Below, piece by piece: positions 21,505 to 33,741 of a stretch of 64,000 nt of DNA (positions are counted from its first letter, which is position 1; each line of letters opens with the position of its first letter). Origin of the DNA: Gari tellinella (Eukaryota > Mollusca > Bivalvia > Cardiida > Psammobiidae); the NCBI GenBank assembly GCA_922989275.2, contig OV277862.1:19759543-19823542 (forward strand), in the 5' to 3' direction. The notes below the pieces were generated by a model. That model saw only the letters and a program-made list of their open reading frames with translations, did not search any database and was not told the DNA's origin. The translations under genes were made by a program, and so were the position numbers.

Positions 21505-22067
21505 ACCTGAAATTTCCAGTCTGGTCCATTTTAGACTATTTAGGGTTGTTTTTAATAATATACAGTGAAATCCCTCTAAACCGGAACTCTTAATACCGGA
21601 ATTCTCTCTAAACCGGACAGAAACTTTGGTCCCGTTTCCAATCCTTCTTTATTTTAACTCATTACACCATAACTATGCCTTTATACAGCTTTGATTTATT
21701 CTTTCACTGAAGAAAAAACATTCATGAAATGTATCATCAGAAATATTTCTATAATATAGCAGATGATAGCTTAAAGCAGGTTGAAAGTTAAGCAGAATGC
21801 GCATTAATGCGCATTCTGCTTTACTTTCAACCTGCTTTAAGTGATCAGCTATCGTCCATACTAGAAACAACCTATAGGTTAAAACCCCTGTAAACGAGAA
21901 ACCCCTCTAAACGGGACATTTAAATTGCCCCAACACATGTCCGGTTTAGAGGGGTTTCACTGTATTGCAGGGACATCACTGTTTGCATTAGACAAATGTA
22001 CTGTTTACTTGTACCCTTTTGGTGAAGGACGTATATATGCGTCACTAGGGCTCAATGCAATGAGGTA
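21505..22067. mobile_element. Three-level nest: C inside a pogo-like element inside B
   Basis: Outer B: ggtccattttagactattt ... ggacgtatatatgcgtcac. At its middle, between TA at 21561 and 21963, sits an element with ends CAGTGAAATCCCTCTAAACC and the inverse (21563-21962). Inside that is a complete family C element, TTAA to TTAA, 21654-21882. The order of insertion is therefore B, then pogo-like, then C. Confidence 0.9.
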
Positions 22068-22098
22068 AAAATCACGGCAGCAAGCGGTTGAGGCAAGT

Positions 22099-22339
22099 TT
22101 AACTCTTTGAACCCTAGTCACGCATATATGCCTTATTTGCAAACATTGTACCTGTGAGGAGTACACTTGTCCTATGCAAACAGTGTTGACCCTGATCAGA
22201 GGGCTTCTTAAGGAGCCCTCTGATCAGGGTCTACACTGTTTGTCATTTTGACATATACTTGTAAAAATCAACCCTAAAAAATAAAAAATTGAAAACTAGA
22301 ATTGTCCATTTTAGGTTTCAGGGAGGAAAGGGTTATTAA
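22099..22339. mobile_element. Family B element
   Basis: TTAACTCTTTGAACCCTAG at left, caggg..gggttattaa at right, hairpin cctgatcagagggcttct/taaggagccctctgatcagg at 22190-22230. Confidence 0.75.
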
Positions 22340-22379
22340 CTTATATTGCTATAGTATGACAAATTTTAAAAAAAATATT

Positions 22380-22600
22380 CTTGTCTGAAAACACTGGACC
22401 ATTTTGAAAAAATATTTTAGGTCAATAATATATGGACGACCCTTTAAAATATTTCTTAAACAATGTTCCCAGCTTATTAAAAAGTTAAAACTCTTCTTTC
22501 TGAAACCGCTTGGCAGATGTGAATGCCACCTTGTCCATACCTATGGTTTCCTTAATGAGCGATTCAAGTCCATCATGAGCCTCTTGTTTGATAGGATCTG
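22380..22600 (+). mobile_element. Pearl-like fragment and a (GAAT)n hairpin (22685-22775)
   Basis: Ttcttgtctgaaaacactgg and tgagcctcttgttt match the end portions of pearl-like copies. Then acccaccctactatgaatg ... cattcatttatagtagggtgg forms a hairpin with an ATGA/GAAT run in one arm. Confidence 0.55.
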
Positions 22601-22952
22601 TCTCACATAGGACTTCACTCTTTTCAGTGAAAATTGTCCTTATCTTGTTATTCAATGTAATAGTTAGATGACTGATATTCATAAAACCCACCCTACTATG
22701 AATGAATGAATGAATGAATGGATGGTGTCGATGGGCCGTAAAATACCATTCATTCATTTATAGTAGGGTGGATTTTATATATAAATACTCAGCAATAGAT
22801 GGGGTTAATAAGATTGCTACGTTTGGTTATTTTGTAAAATTGAATGAACAACCGTTTTAAACACTGTTGTTTGTTATATCTTATAGTTCTTTACAAAAAA
22901 ATGAGCATTCAGCAAACAAGTTTGTTTCATCAATTGATTTCCGTGTTGCATA

Positions 22953-23410
22953 TTAACCCTTATCCTGCGGTGATATCGTCTGCTTCGAAATTGTCGTCTG
23001 CAAAGTTTGTTAAATTTAGATTTATACATTTCGTAGGTAAAGAAACCTAAAGAAGAGTGTCAAACAGTTTGGATCCAGATCAGACGCCGCGTTACGCGGC
23101 GTCTGATCTGCATCTAAACTGTTTGAAAAAATCAATAAAGTCGCGACCAGCAGGCAAAGGGTTAACCCTTTCCCCCATAGAAAACGCCTTTTAGCGCATT
23201 TAATTCACCCTTTCGCTAAAGAAAATGTTTGTAATTCATACAGTCACAAATATTCACCATAATATTTATTTCCTATATCCGCCTAACAGACGGTAGCTTA
23301 AAGCAGGTTTAAAGTAAAGCAGAATGCGCCTTAAGGCGCATTCTACTTTACAGTCAACCCTCTTTAAGGGTGTATCAATGTCATGAGCCATTTTTTTCAA
23401 AGTATTTAAC
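22953..23410. mobile_element. Family D and family C elements sharing one TTAA
   Basis: D: TTAACCCTTATCCTGC at 22953 to TTAA 23162-23165, with P1 core at 23060-23125. C starts from the same TTAA (ttaaccctttcccccat). Its core, gcttaaagcaggtttaaag and the inverse, is clear, but its right end is worn. Confidence 0.75.
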
Positions 23411-23476
23411 TTTTTTTCTATCATTGTGTTTTTGGAAGAGCTATTTATGATGAATGAAAAAATGAAAATAAATATA

Positions 23477-23639
23477 TATGGTGTGTGTGTTGTTCGGATG
23501 GAGTCGTTATTGGATCTATCAAAATGTCAACTATATCTGACTTTGAGAAAACACAGCAGACGAAAAATCTAAGCAGACGGTATTGCAACGGGGAGTCGTT
23601 GTTGGGAGGGGCGTTGTAGGGAGGGAGCACTGTTCCACA
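23477..23639. mobile_element. Family A MITE lacking its P1 core
   Basis: Gtgttgttcggatggagtc joins directly to atcaaaatgtcaactat; the core that normally lies between is absent. The right end gcgttgtagggagggagcac is present. Confidence 0.7.
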
Positions 23640-23697
23640 TCACGACATGAAGCACATGCGGATGTATAAATAATGCAGACAAAGACCAGACGCCGCT

Positions 23698-23966
23698 TTA
23701 ACACATCCAATCCTAGCGATGAGTATACTCGTCATTTACGAACAATGAATATGTAAAGAGCACACTTGTCTTGTGCTAATAGTGTAGACACTTATCAGAG
23801 CGCTACTGAATGAGCTCTCTGATCATGGTATTCACTATTTGTCATTTGCTAAACATGTAAATCGTCAAAACCAAACCTTAAATAGTTAAAAAAAAATATT
23901 TTAAAAAAGGAAAAAGCGATATTGGCAATCGAAATTGTCCATTAAAGAAGTCAGGGATGATGAATT
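23698..23966. mobile_element. Family B element
   Basis: TTAACACATCCAATCCTAGC to gatgaattaa; the hairpin core at about 23770-23840 is diverged. Confidence 0.65.
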
Positions 23967-24029
23967 AAGAAATTACGTCTGATTGTGTCATATCATGTTT
24001 GTATCTCGGCTGAGTGAACCTTTACATTA

Positions 24030-24379
24030 CAGTGGTGCCCCTCTCTCAACACCTTATTGGAGACAAAAAGTGCGTGTGTTGTTTGGAGGAAGTTGTTAAA
24101 TGGAGGTGAAATTAAAACTTGACTTACATTTGCAAACAACTTGAATCCAGATCAGACGCCGCGTGACGCGGCGTCTGATCTGGATTCAAGCTGTTTGTAA
24201 CTCTTTGTAATATTTCTTTTGTCAAAATGTCCACTAATATGTCTCTTTGAGAAAAAACAGCAAACGCAAATTTTAAGCAAACGATATTGCAGCAGTAAAT
24301 GTGTAAGACATGCAGCGGCAAGCATTGTTGTAAAGAAGGGAATCGTTGTTCGGAAGGCCGTTATAGGGAGGGATTACTG
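24030..24379. mobile_element. Family A MITE, intact
   Basis: TA on both sides (24028, 24380), P1 core at 24133-24199 nearly perfect. 24392-24659 holds nothing recognised. Confidence 0.8.
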
Positions 24380-24659
24380 TACCAGTATTTATTTAATCGC
24401 GTTTTGGACAGTATCAGCCCTGGTTATACATATATATTACTATCCTGGCGTGCTGGTTTTTTCTATCAGCAGTATCCTAAGTGTTCTTTAATTGGTGGAT
24501 AGTCTCTTGGTAGTATTTTGTAACACTATAAATCATAATATAAAAGCTGTATGTTCGAGTATGAGCTTCTGTTTCTGTTCAAATATGGTACTGCATGTGT
24601 TTTCACTAGATAATGTGAGAAAATACATTGTTTGACATGTTTCTGAAACAAACAAGTCT

Positions 24660-24890
24660 TTAACCCATTTACGCCCAGTGGACTCTTCCATGTTTTATGT
24701 ATTGGATTAGTCCATTTTTTGTCAAAGGGATGCCTGGTCAATTTTTTCATTTTCATTTTGTTTTATATTGAAATTCCTATCAGCAAACAGTGTAAACTCT
24801 GATCAGACGCCGCATAATGCGGCGTCTGATCAGAGTCTACACTGTTTGCCTATGTCCCATATAATGGGATCGTGGGCACAAATGGGTTAA
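24660..24890. mobile_element. Family E element, intact
   Basis: TTAACCCATTTACGCCC on the left and gggcacaaatgggttaa on the right; P1-type hairpin at 24783-24850 (actctgatcagacgccgc and the inverse). Downstream are a (TC)n run (25189-25212) and poly-C (about 25217-25234). Confidence 0.85.
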
Positions 24891-25477
24891 GTTTATTTGC
24901 TTGGATTTAACATATAAATGTACATGTTTGTTCCGTTTTTCATGCTAGATAATATGTAAGCATAAGTGTTTGTGAGATGTTTTAAATAGTTTCTTTGTCA
25001 GCATATTTTTAATTATGGTATTTAACATTCATAATGTATATTTTGTAAATAAACATGATATAATTTTCAGTCTTTAGTCTAGTCCTCAATTATTACAAGC
25101 CTAGTACAACAAAGTAACTCCCTTTTCCAATTCTAGCGGGCGGTTATCACTCATGTCTGGGTCGGCTACATCGAGCTTTTTTGTAAATCTCTCTCTCTCT
25201 CTCTCTCTCTCTCCACACCCCCCCCCCCCCCCCCGGTTGGTGTACTTTTCTTGATCGAAATCTGCAGAAACCGTATATACGATACCATTTTCGAACAATA
25301 TGCCATCTTTTCTCGGTCGATGTGCCTATTTAAGGTAGGAATAATGTCCACAGATGCCACATCTATGTCATTTTCATGTCCAAATATAGCATCGTGAATC
25401 CCAACCCCCATATACTCTTACATATCTCACTTTAGCACAGCACTTTATATACAAGGTGGCCATAGGGCTATCTATTA

Positions 25478-25847
25478 CCGCGCTCCCTCTCTACAACGAC
25501 ACCCAAAGGGAGACAATACATATGTGCGTTGTTCGGAGGGAGTCGTTGTAGGGAGGGAAATTGGTTTACATTTGCAAACAGCTGAAATCCAGATCAGACG
25601 CCGCGTCATACGGCGTCTGATCTGGATTCTAGCTGTTTGCCACTCGTCATTACGTGTTTTCTTTCTGTCAAAATCTATCATAAGTAAATTTGAGAAAAAC
25701 AGCAGACGACAATTTTAAGTACACTATATTGCAGCCGACAATGCCGTGAAAAGGTTGGACATAATTACAATGTTTAGGAAACAATGGGAACAGTCGTTGT
25801 AAGGAGGGAACCGTTGTTCGGAGGGCCGTTGTAGAGAGGGAGTACTG
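25478..25847. mobile_element. Family A MITE, intact
   Basis: TA at 25476 and 25848; both ends match the consensus (cgctccctctctacaacg; gttgtagagagggag). P1 core at 25574-25640. Confidence 0.85.
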
Positions 25848-25987
25848 TATTACATTTAGATAAACTCTTCGCAAGAAAGAACCACACATTCGTCTATTCA
25901 TATAGCAATACCTTATGCACATCCTGGACCAAACTTCCACACAGGTACAAGGTTTGGCAGAGTCCGTGGGCGTGGATTTCTGGCTGC

Positions 25988-26224
25988 TGTTTCATAAAAC
26001 ATCGTACGACAAAAACGGTCGTAAGTAAACACTTTAATATACATTTAATTTCTAATTTCTCTATCTAATCCTGTCTTGTGACATCTTTTTGGAATCGTCT
26101 TGAAAAGACGATTCCAAAGAGATGCCACAAGACAGGATTAGATAGAGAAATCATAATTAATTGTATTGTAAAGTTTTGACTAAACGACCGTTTTTGTCGT
26201 ACAAAGTTTTATGAAATGGGCCCT
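25988..26224. mobile_element. Family K element
   Basis: Tgtttcataaaacatcgtac at left, gttttatgaaatgggccct at right. The inner hairpin is ctaatcctgtcttgtgac/atc and its inverse around ttttggaatcgtcttgaaaa. 26225-26640 has the inverted partner of 170-236 and nothing else recognised. Confidence 0.8.
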
Positions 26225-26689
26225 CGTAGATTTACTCGACATCTCTTTGGAATCGTCTTTTCAAGACAGGATATTATTCATTGTATATGTATTTTATCCA
26301 GTTGAATATGAAGGATTATTATGGATGATTCTTATAATTATCTCACTTTAATCTAGTTCGAAATGTTCCGCTCATATTGTTTTGTACTAAGCCTAATGTT
26401 TCCCAGACGTACCAAATCCAGTTGAGAAGAGTCCAACGTAAATGCGCTCCGCAAGCTAGAACGAAGCGAAAGCGAGACTGTCTATTGCTATGAGAAAGTT
26501 TGGTTCAACCGTTGTCATCTTAAAGACATTTCCTCAGTCCATTGAGGAACCACCAGCATATTGTTCTGGGGGTGTCAATGTAACTGTAAAGCACGAGCAA
26601 TACAATCTCCTAAATATCCGGATTTTTTCCCAGTTTATGGTAGCTTAAAGCAAGCTGAAAGTAAAGCAGAATGCGCCCTAAATGCAGAT

Positions 26690-27190
26690 GCAGAAATGAA
26701 CAAACTCAAGAATACAATGTGTTACTCACTGTCACTTAAAATATTAAGCTCACGTTTTATCTTTGGAAGTGTTTTTTCATGAAATTATTATACAGTTCAT
26801 GATTTCCCTCACTAGATCACAAAGCCGACGTCGTCGTCTAGGCAGGACGTCCTCCTTGTGTGATGACAGAGCGGCGGCTGCAGCATCTCGACGATTAGCT
26901 TGTGCAGGACCTTGTCTGACAGCGGCTTGTGCAGGTCCTTGTCTGACAGCGGCTTGTACAGGTCCTTGTCTGACAGCAGCTTGTGTTGAGCATGTTTTGC
27001 CAATCTTAGGACATTCAGAGCATTAAACTGTCTTGGGAGACACCCCAACCTAATTTGCCAGATGTGGTAGATGTGTGTGCTGCTCTTGCGCATTGGATTC
27101 ATTTTTTAAGATATAATTAAACTTTAAACCGCAAATTGGCTATTAAACAGTAAATAATTCATTTTTGCACATTTTATTGAACATCTCCCC
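26690..27190 (-). repeat. Duplicated segment Y, copy 2
   Basis: Matches 16560-17130. The 27-bp minisatellite is at 26897-26985. The minus-strand open frame (HIYHIWQIR to VGFVI) ends at the same stop as copy 1. 27191-27519 holds no gene. Confidence 0.8.
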
Positions 27191-27519
27191 CACCCCACAC
27201 AATTAATCTGAGTGTCATGTGTTGTATGTACTACATGTACCACATTTCGTGAGCTTGTTAGGTAAGATTGAAGGCAGAAAGTTCTCACAACGGTAGAAAC
27301 ATCCCTCCCCTTCTAATAGGTTAACATTATAGTCGTCTGGTTGTTTACAATACTGCTATGTACATTTTTAAATGACAATAAAGATGAACAATAGCAATGA
27401 AAAAGAAATGTATTGAAAAAAAATGAAACAATGTTATGATAGACTCGAGAAATAGGAAACTCAAAACAATATAGAATCATACTCGAACCCGAAAATCCAT
27501 AAATAAGACTTTTACGCAT

Positions 27520-27745
27520 CTCGTGTATTCCTCCACTGAAGAATGTAGATCCAATTTATACCGGGACTGAGTTAAGACTAATTTACCATAACAACGTTTT
27601 TTTAGAACTGCCTATGATGGCTTAAGGCAGGCTGGAAGTAAAACAAATTACGCATTCTGTTTAACTTTAAATCTGCTTTAAGCTGACATCTATCTTTAAC
27701 CCTGAAAATAGGCAAGGGTTAAACAGGCTATGGTGTAAAGGGATG
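27520..27745. mobile_element. Family C element, worn
   Basis: Cctccactgaagaatgtag and gaaaataggcaagggttaa plus hairpin arms ggcttaaggcaggctgg/aatctgctttaagc. 27746-28077 holds nothing recognised. Confidence 0.55.
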
Positions 27746-28077
27746 AACAGGTGTTCTTGTATCTCAAATATGGGGGCTAATCTATTCAATACGGTTTGTG
27801 TTGACAATGTGAACGGAAAAGCATATATGACAAATTATTCAGAAAATTGGAAGGGACAAAAGGGATTTTGAATGACTGACTTGATCCCGAGTGCCTGTTT
27901 TTGAAACAGCTTAAAATTCTTTTTCACTGTTCATTTTCTTTTCACTCCGTCCCATCCTACCCCTTCCCCTTCTTACTTACTTTAAAATAACGAAAACCAT
28001 AGTTTTTGCAACCATCACCGGGGAGGAGGGGGTACCCCGAAATCTTCGAAAGTAATATTATCCACTAGCTTCCGACA

Positions 28078-29125
28078 TGTCGTCCAATTATTTAAGTAAA
28101 CAACTGTATATATAATATGCTTCGCATTCTAGAAACATATAGATGGCCCAGAGTATTTGCATTATCATTGTGGATTGACATTGTATTTTATCCTTAATAA
28201 TTAGAAACATTGAAATGAAGCTGATAATGATTGATAGGTCGACGCATATTGAAGTTTTCTGCCTATTGATAACAATCACAATATCACTTCTCGACACAGT
28301 TTTTGTTAATCCGGGTAAATGAGAAAACTTATACTGATTGCAAAACGTATATAGTACGAACATGGCAACGCATTAAAATTCAATAAATTTGAAAAAAGTA
28401 AAAGGATAAAGAATAAAACGATCGAATACTAATAACCAAACATTAAAAATATACAGTTTGCAAAAGTTTGATATTGATTTAAGCGTTTCAATGATTAAGT
28501 AAATCTTTTCAAAATTATTATGAGTTTGGATATAAAGTGCATGCGATCTATTACAAGCATTACTGTTTAGTAAAGAAATTATGTCTCTTTTGTGGGACCA
28601 ATTAACCTTTCATCTGGTGTTGTTTGATTGCGCCTCTGGCATTTGCCTTTTTCACAATGAAATTGGCTGTGCTCCTCTTTACCCCTTTATGTCTACCATT
28701 TGCAAAAATGGTGCAAGCAACATAAGTTCGACATATGGTCGTCGAATTCTGAAAGTTTCTTTAACCATTAATGACATTTTTGATCCTGATCGGTTGCCTC
28801 TCAACTTTGCTATTGAACAGAATCCAAGCTGTTAACAATAATATTCACGATGTAAATCAATACTTCATGATTTCAAATCCTCAGAATCGGATTCCTATGA
28901 TGGTATTTAGAGTATACTATGACCCGCCCCTCTTCTTTCGTCTGCAATCTTATTACTTTTTTATCGTTGAAAGTTTTTATTGCATACTTATTTATGAGTG
29001 CGGCGTCTGACGGTTTGCAATATCGACTTATTCCTTATCGTGTTTCGCACAGCTTGGCTAATATTTGCAAACAATTTGGATCCATGTGCGTCTGATCTGG
29101 ATCAAAGCTATTTGCCAAAGTCATG
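28078..29125 (+). repeat. Duplicated segment X, copy 2
   Basis: Direct copy of 15409-16430 with scattered substitutions and small indels. X and Y occur here in the reverse order compared with copy 1. Confidence 0.85.
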
Positions 29126-29324
29126 CTAACATTTCCTCAAGTTTAAAAGGATAAACATTTATAATTGTTTTCATAGACGATATATTTGATGCAGACAACA
29201 ATTCAGCATTATAAGATTTAAGTCGCTTATGATAAGGGTTAAATATCATCTCTACTGATAGAAGCCCCTGTATTTGTAGCAGATGGTCATTTTACCTATT
29301 GCACAGAATGCTAGCGTTGATTTG

Positions 29325-29572
29325 GATTTGTTATGATTTTGCGTCGCTTTAATATTATTTCAGGGCTTTCGCAAAGTTCAGCTAATTACAGGTGGATGAA
29401 TCCCTCTGAAGCTCTGCTTCAGGCACAAATCGGCTCCGACATTCCACAAGCTAACTGGAAGTCTTTCCCACATAAGAAAACCCGAAGGGGATTCGAACCC
29501 ACACCGATGAGGAGCAAAGCGGTTGTAAGTCACAGTGACAATAACCATTAGGCCACGGAGACACCGGCCTAT
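29325..29572 (-). mobile_element. tRNA-derived SINE
   Basis: On the minus strand it begins gtctccgtggcctaatgg (A-box-like) and has GGTTCGAATCC (B box), followed by a body shared with 63535-63810 (gctaattacaggtgga, caggcacaaatcgg). It ends in a segment gcgtcgctttaatattat that also survives near 16440-16490. RNA polymerase III promoter boxes are visible. Confidence 0.8.
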
Positions 29573-29579
29573 TACCTAG

Positions 29580-30620
29580 AATCCGTCTTTGAAATATACA
29601 TTTCTTACTTAATCGGAAACGGAATCCGAATCGGAATAAGGGTAAAACTTTGGTGGTACTCGCTAAATTGGAGGGGCGTCACAAAAATGTTTTCAACTTT
29701 CTGTCATCAAGCTTACATAACAAGCTCACAATCATCTCCTTTCTATATGTGGTAGTACATACAACACATAAGACTTGGATTAATCGGTATGTCGGTGTCT
29801 GGTCTAGATACAGTTTGTTTAACCTGGCACTTGATCAAGTAAATACCGGTAAATAAAGATTAGATAGCATGCTGAAGACAAATACAGCGTTCCCTCTCTA
29901 CAACGACTCCCTCCGTATAACGACTCCCTCCCTACAACGACATTGGCCGCTGTTCCCAAGAAAATTTGTTTTGTGCTTGCACTGATGCATCACCATCTAC
30001 TACTGAGAATTGTTGTCTGCTGTTTTTCTTACAAAAATGACATTTTACAGAAAAAAACAACATGATGACAATGACAAACAGCTTGAATCCAGATCAGGCG
30101 CCGCGTAACGCGGCGTCTGATCTGGATTCAAGCTGTTTGCAAATGTTTAACAAGTTCCCTCCCTATAACGACTCCCTCCGAACAACGCATATATTTGTAG
30201 TCTCCCATTGGGTGTCGTTGTAGAGAGGGTGCGCTGTAAATAGTGTTAAAGCTGTAGGGCACGTGCTTAGTTAAAGTAACTGACCATGGGCGTCAGGGTG
30301 CACTCACCCACAAGGGGCTGTCTAAATAAAATATGCACAATGAATTATTTACTATTTCATAGGCAATTTGCGAGTTAAAGTTAAAATATATCTAAAAATG
30401 AGTACAATGCGCTAGCGCCTGGATAAAAGAATTTGTTCAAATCGGCATCTGCATTTCACAATAAAGGCTACTGGTGCATACCTTATTATATTTACTTCTT
30501 TTGCTTGGCCTAAACAAAAAATAAAATACTTTTGAGACGCCCCTGCCAATTTAGCCTGAACTACCAACGGTTTACCTTTTTTCAGATTCGGATTCCGTTT
30601 CCGATTAGAGCAAGAAATGT
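29580..30620 (-). repeat. Inverted Y-related segment interrupted by a family A MITE
   Basis: Aatcggaaacggaatccg (29607) and cacttgatcaagt (29830) are inverse to 17410 and 17220. 30270-30420 (caatgaattatttactattt) is inverse to the end of Y. A family A MITE with TA on both sides sits at 29885-30236. 30545-30620 repeats 17405-17475 in direct orientation. Confidence 0.7.
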
Positions 30621-30850
30621 CTAGTAGAAACTTGTACTTATGGCGAAATGGTGAATACAAATGGAGGCAACTGTGTGCAACCAGTCAAAAATGAATTGTC
30701 TGCACATGTCTGAAAATGGGTTGCATACATTGTCGCAGTAAATTTGACGAAAAACAACTATTCCGAATAGGTGAAACTCATCCCTCACAACAGCAGATGT
30801 TATTTGCTTGTGTTACGGCAGTAAATAGTCGCTTTACAACCAATAAAATA

Positions 30851-31136
30851 CAGTGCTCCCTCAACGACACCCAACGGAGACAAAAATTGTGTGCGTTGTT
30901 CAGAGGGAGTCGTTATGGGAGGGAAATTGGCTTTTATTTTCAAACAGCTTGAATCAAGATCAGACGCCGGCGTCTGATCTAGATGCAAGCTGTTTGTCAC
31001 TCGTCATTATATTTATCTATTAAATTGTTCACGTTTATGTAAAACAGCAGACTATAATTTTAAGAAGAAAATTATGTCAGCAGTAAAAGCGCTATAAATA
31101 AGTGTTCACTTAAGGGACCAGTGGCAAGGATTATGT
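30851..31136. mobile_element. Family A MITE, right end cut by a hairpin
   Basis: TA-CAGTGCTCCCTCAACGAC start; shortened P1 core (gatcagacgccggcgtctgatc) at 30943-30991. The sequence breaks off where the next palindrome begins. Confidence 0.75.
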
Positions 31137-31249
31137 TAGGGAGAATGGACGAGTATCTCTCCATTCCTGAAAAATAATGGAGACGAGGCCCCGAAGGGGC
31201 CGAGTCTTCATTATTTTTCAGGAATGGAGAGATACGAGTTAATTCTCCC
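31137..31249. repeat. Strong palindrome
   Basis: Arms gggagaatggacgagtatct ... gacgaggccc and the inverse, four-base loop. The phrase ccattcctgaaaaataatgg is shared with the hairpin at 33342-33471. 31250-31660 holds nothing recognised. Confidence 0.85.
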
Positions 31250-31659
31250 ACTTAAAATACACCTAACATGAATTTAGTATTGTTAAATAACAAATTAATT
31301 CCCGCTGGTTCCCTCAGCTAAATATTGTGTAATTGCACTGTTAGTGATACTCATGCTGATGAGCATGCTTTTTTCAAGAAATTCTAGCAATTACAAATAA
31401 CTCTCCATTCCTTAAAGAATGTCGTGTACAATGACTGTGTACAGTGTTTTAACTGGTCAACTCGTGTAAAATCAACGTAGACAATGGCTAACTAGAACCT
31501 CTCTGGCTATTCTCAGTCTGTGTTAATATGACACCGGGAAAATATTTGAAAACGTTGGATTTATTTCATAATCTGGAGTTTCTTTCTTTCGAATAGGATT
31601 TGTACTTGTGTATGTGTGTATATTTAGCAGTTTGAAAATATTTTCTAAGTAACATTAGT

Positions 31660-32014
31660 CAAACATCTTAGATCCGGATCCGTCGTCAACTTACTCGGCA
31701 TCTTATCTGGATCTAATGCGTTTGTTCATGTTATTATGGTCACAATTGTAAGTACGGGTTATAAAAAAAACAACCCATACCGGAACACCATTTAAGTAAT
31801 TTATACAGTAAACTCCTTCTATCACGACTACTAAACAAAATGCTTATTGTTTGTATAAAAGCCAGGTGGAACTTAAAGAAAGATGAAAGTAAAACAGAAA
31901 GCTCCAAACGGTGCTTTCTATTTTTATATCAACCTTACTTTCAGCAGCCACCTGCCTTAAACGCACAAAAATAAAATCGCCTAGTTTAGTGGTCGTAATA
32001 GAGAGGTGTAATTG
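31660..32014. mobile_element. P1 remnant and family P MITE
   Basis: Core-like palindrome at 31662-31728. Family P MITE at 31806-32014: CAGTAAACTCCTTCTATCAC to ggtcgtaatagagaggt, hairpin gtaaaacagaaagctccaaa and inverse. Confidence 0.7.
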
Positions 32015-32156
32015 TATACCAAAGCCAGTGGTGTCTGCTAAAGTTATCGTCTGCTTCACTTTCACTTCACTGCAGCGTGCAGAGGTTTACGGAAGTATGT
32101 CACTGCAATTATAACTTGTTACATACGATAAAATTACTCACAGAGAGTGATAGATA

Positions 32157-32465
32157 TATAGAGAGATATGTAGAGAGAGAGAGAGAGAGTGACAGAGAAG
32201 AGAGAGATAGTGACAGAGAGCAGTTCACTTACCCGTAATTTAATGACCGATTGATTAACCAATTGATTGAATGACAGCTCATTCCTCAACTCAATCGACT
32301 ATTTATTTAATCCACTTTCTATGTAGCCGTTTTCCGTTTTGTCTCATGTCATGTGTGTGTATATGTCTTGCTTATATGAAATGTTGATGTAATTAATTGC
32401 TAATGTATCCCGTTATACGGGACTTTGCGTTTGTTATCAATAAAACTTGGAAACTTGGAAACTTT
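32157..32465 (+). repeat. GA-rich microsatellite and a LINE-tail-like end
   Basis: (GA)n with interruptions at 32157-32222. At 32415-32465, ttatcaataaaacttgg followed by aaacttggaaactttg resembles the short-repeat 3' tail of non-LTR retrotransposons. No reverse transcriptase is present. Confidence 0.45.
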
Positions 32466-32659
32466 GAAAGCTAACCAATATCAGCTACATGTATACTTGA
32501 GGATATGGATCTATTAATCAAGTGTAAACCAGTATGGATCCACATGAGACATCGACGTATTTGGTGTCAGGGCTGGATCCAAGCTGTTTATTATAATCTG
32601 ATGTCAAATGGATTGGATTCTGTTAAGACACTGAGTTTGTCGGCGTCTTATTACATTCC

Positions 32660-33090
32660 AAGCTTTTTGTAAAGGTATTCGCTTTAAGTGTCTAGTCGTT
32701 TGTAGGTTGCTGAAGGCGAATAAAATACAAGTGACAGCTAAAGGAAGATGAAGTAAACCAGAAAGCTTCAAAATGAATTTTCTGTGTTACTTTCACTTTC
32801 CTTTAATGGATCTAGTCACCGGTCTTAGACACCAAATAGAAATCAAAGAATTAGTTGTAGTAATAGGGAAGTTTTACTGTATGTACAGTCAAACCTGTCT
32901 TAAGCTACCGCTAAAAATCGATATACATGTATTTGTAGTTTTCACTGCAGGTTGCGGCTTAATGCAGGGCAAAAGTAGTAGAGAATGTTCATATAGGAGC
33001 CTTATGTATTATTTTTGCCCTGCGTTTAGCGGCACCTCTCTTAAAAGATCACCCTGCATCTTCGGTCAGTGGTCGCTTAGCAGTCTCTTT
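32660..33090. mobile_element. Two pogo-like MITEs back to back
   Basis: The first ends aatagggaagttttactgta at 32881. The second starts CAGTCAAACCTGTCTTAAGC at 32887 and has a hairpin around ccttatgtattatttttgcc. The stretch 32466-32659 holds a worn P1 copy. Confidence 0.6.
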
Positions 33091-33093
33091 TTA

Positions 33094-33339
33094 CATGGAG
33101 AATACGTTATTCTTTTCCGTTTTAACGCACACGAATCGCAAACGCTTTAAAGTAAAATGGAGAAACTGACAACTTTTAGATTTTTCTGAGTATCCGTTTT
33201 AATCTGAGTGGCAAACAGTTTGGAGCCTGATCAGACGCCGGGTTACCCGGCGTCTGATCTGGCTTCAAACTAATTAAAATGGAAATACTAGTTTTAGCGT
33301 AAACGCGTTTATTGGGAAAGAATAACGCATTCTCCACTC
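33094..33339. mobile_element. Family G MITE
   Basis: TA-CATGGAGAATACGTTATTC to aataacgcattctccactc-TA; P1 core at 33211-33269. Confidence 0.85.
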
Positions 33340-33341
33340 TA

Positions 33342-33741
33342 TTCAGGAATGGAGCATTCGAAACAATAAGTCTCCATTACATTTTCCACCACAATTGTGT
33401 AACTATTAAACACGTGTGTAGGGAAAAGTAATGGAGACTTATTGTTCCGAACGCTCCATTCCTGAAAAATAATGGAGCGGTTTTGAATGGGATAACAGCA
33501 CAGGTGTATTTTAATGTAAGGAGGGAGTCGTTGTTGGGAGGTCAGTTGTAGAGAGGGAACGCTGTAGAGCTACTTGATTGTATGAAGGTCATGAGACAGC
33601 TTAAAGCAAGCTGAAAGTAAAGCAGAAACCTCCTTCAGGAGTTTCCTGTTCATTTTCACCTTGTCTTAAACAGCCGCTTGTCTTAAACACCAGTTAATTA
33701 ACGCAATTTATTGGTCGCAATATAGAGAGATTTCACAGTAC
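33342..33741. mobile_element. Hairpin, family A end and family P remnant in series
   Basis: Hairpin 33342-33471 (attcaggaatggagcattcg and inverse). Family A right end 33508-33563. Family P with lost left end 33564-33741 (hairpin cagcttaaagcaagctgaaa; end gagagatttcacagta). 33742-33985 holds nothing recognised. Confidence 0.65.
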
